A stretch of DNA of 5,912 nt, taken from NCBI GenBank assembly GCA_945861815.1, contig CAMAVV010000110.1, positions 1 through 5,912 on the forward strand. The letters are read 5' to 3'. Source of the stretch: Thermoflexus hugenholtzii JAD2. GTDB lineage: Bacteria; Chloroflexota; Dehalococcoidia; SHYB01. The stretch's first letter is position 1. The number at the start of each line of letters is the position of its first letter. Of this stretch, positions 5,681-5,912 are shown piece after piece. Position numbers and translations under genes: made by a program. The notes under the pieces were generated by a model that did no database searches, had not been told where the DNA came from, and saw only the letters and a program-made list of their open reading frames with translations.

Positions 5681-5912
5681 ATGAAGCTCAAAGATAAGAT
5701 TGCGATTGTCACAGGGGCCGGCGTGGGCGTCGGCAAGGGCATCGCCGAGGAGTTCGCTAAAGAAGGGGCGCATATTGCCGTCGTCGATATCAACGAGGAA
5801 TGGGGGCGACGCTCTGTTGAGGAGTTGAAGATGACGGGACGGCGCGTCATCTATATCAAGGCCGGTGTTTCGAAGCGGCCGGATATCGACAACATGGTAG
5901 CTACGTGCGTTC
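5681..5912 (+). CDS. short-chain dehydrogenase/reductase (SDR), 5' part
   Basis: The first 77 codons of a second SDR run off the right edge. The N-terminus MKLKDKIAIVTGAGVGVG gives the canonical TGxxxGxG cofactor motif (residues 11-18), followed by helix 1 and VVDIN with Asp36, pointing to NAD(H) preference. The catalytic Ser-Tyr-Lys part lies outside the window. AGAGG at 5671-5675 sits 5 nt before the ATG and supports this start; ATGs at 5662 and 5668 are in another frame that stops soon. It is divergent from the minus-strand SDR and differs clearly in sequence, so it is not a recent duplicate. Substrate unknown. Confidence 0.9.
   Translation, partial: MKLKDKIAIVTGAGVGVGKGIAEEFAKEGAHIAVVDINEEWGRRSVEELKMTGRRVIYIKAGVSKRPDIDNMVATCV

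Noticed and set aside
1..5912. CRISPR array, tRNA or rRNA genes
   Set aside because: No regularly spaced repeats, no tRNA-like cloverleaf and no rRNA sequence were recognised. Nearly all of the window is explained by protein genes.

Overview
The window looks like a chromosomal segment of a GC-rich bacterium. The best guess is a Chloroflexota member, perhaps Dehalococcoidia-like. That guess rests on a DnaD-domain protein and a DnaI/DnaC-type loader next to rplI-dnaB, together with several SDR enzymes; it is inference, because no rRNA or marker phylogeny is available here.

Layout. Positions 1-116 hold the last 37 codons of an integrase-core transposase that enters from the left edge. A short gap follows with a good sigma70-type promoter (TTGTCC-17 bp-TATAAT, 153-181). 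It drives a compact plus-strand operon: rplI (ribosomal protein L9, with a long charged tail), dnaB (replicative helicase), a DnaD-domain protein, a zinc-finger protein with two DnaI/DnaC-like AAA+ domains in one chain, and a small HIT-family protein. Gaps between genes are 3-9 bp, except for a 92-bp out-of-frame overlap between the DnaD-like gene and the AAA+ gene. No terminator is visible between them. Convergent to this operon, on the minus strand, lies a complete short-chain dehydrogenase/reductase (SDR). Between the two, a readable 18-codon minus-strand tail resembles the end of an amidohydrolase and may be a gene fossil. A 211-bp divergent intergenic region with a perfect 7-bp inverted repeat separates this SDR from a second SDR that runs off the right edge.

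How the genes work together. The central operon appears to be a helicase and helicase-loading cassette: the ring helicase, a DnaD-type remodelling or primosomal factor, and an ATPase loader. It resembles the Bacillus subtilis set (replicative helicase DnaC, DnaD/DnaB proteins, DnaI), but here it sits in one transcription unit with L9. The most unusual element is the loader, which carries a tandem duplication of its ATPase domain behind a single zinc-binding module. The two SDR genes form a separate metabolic neighbourhood whose substrates cannot be told from sequence.
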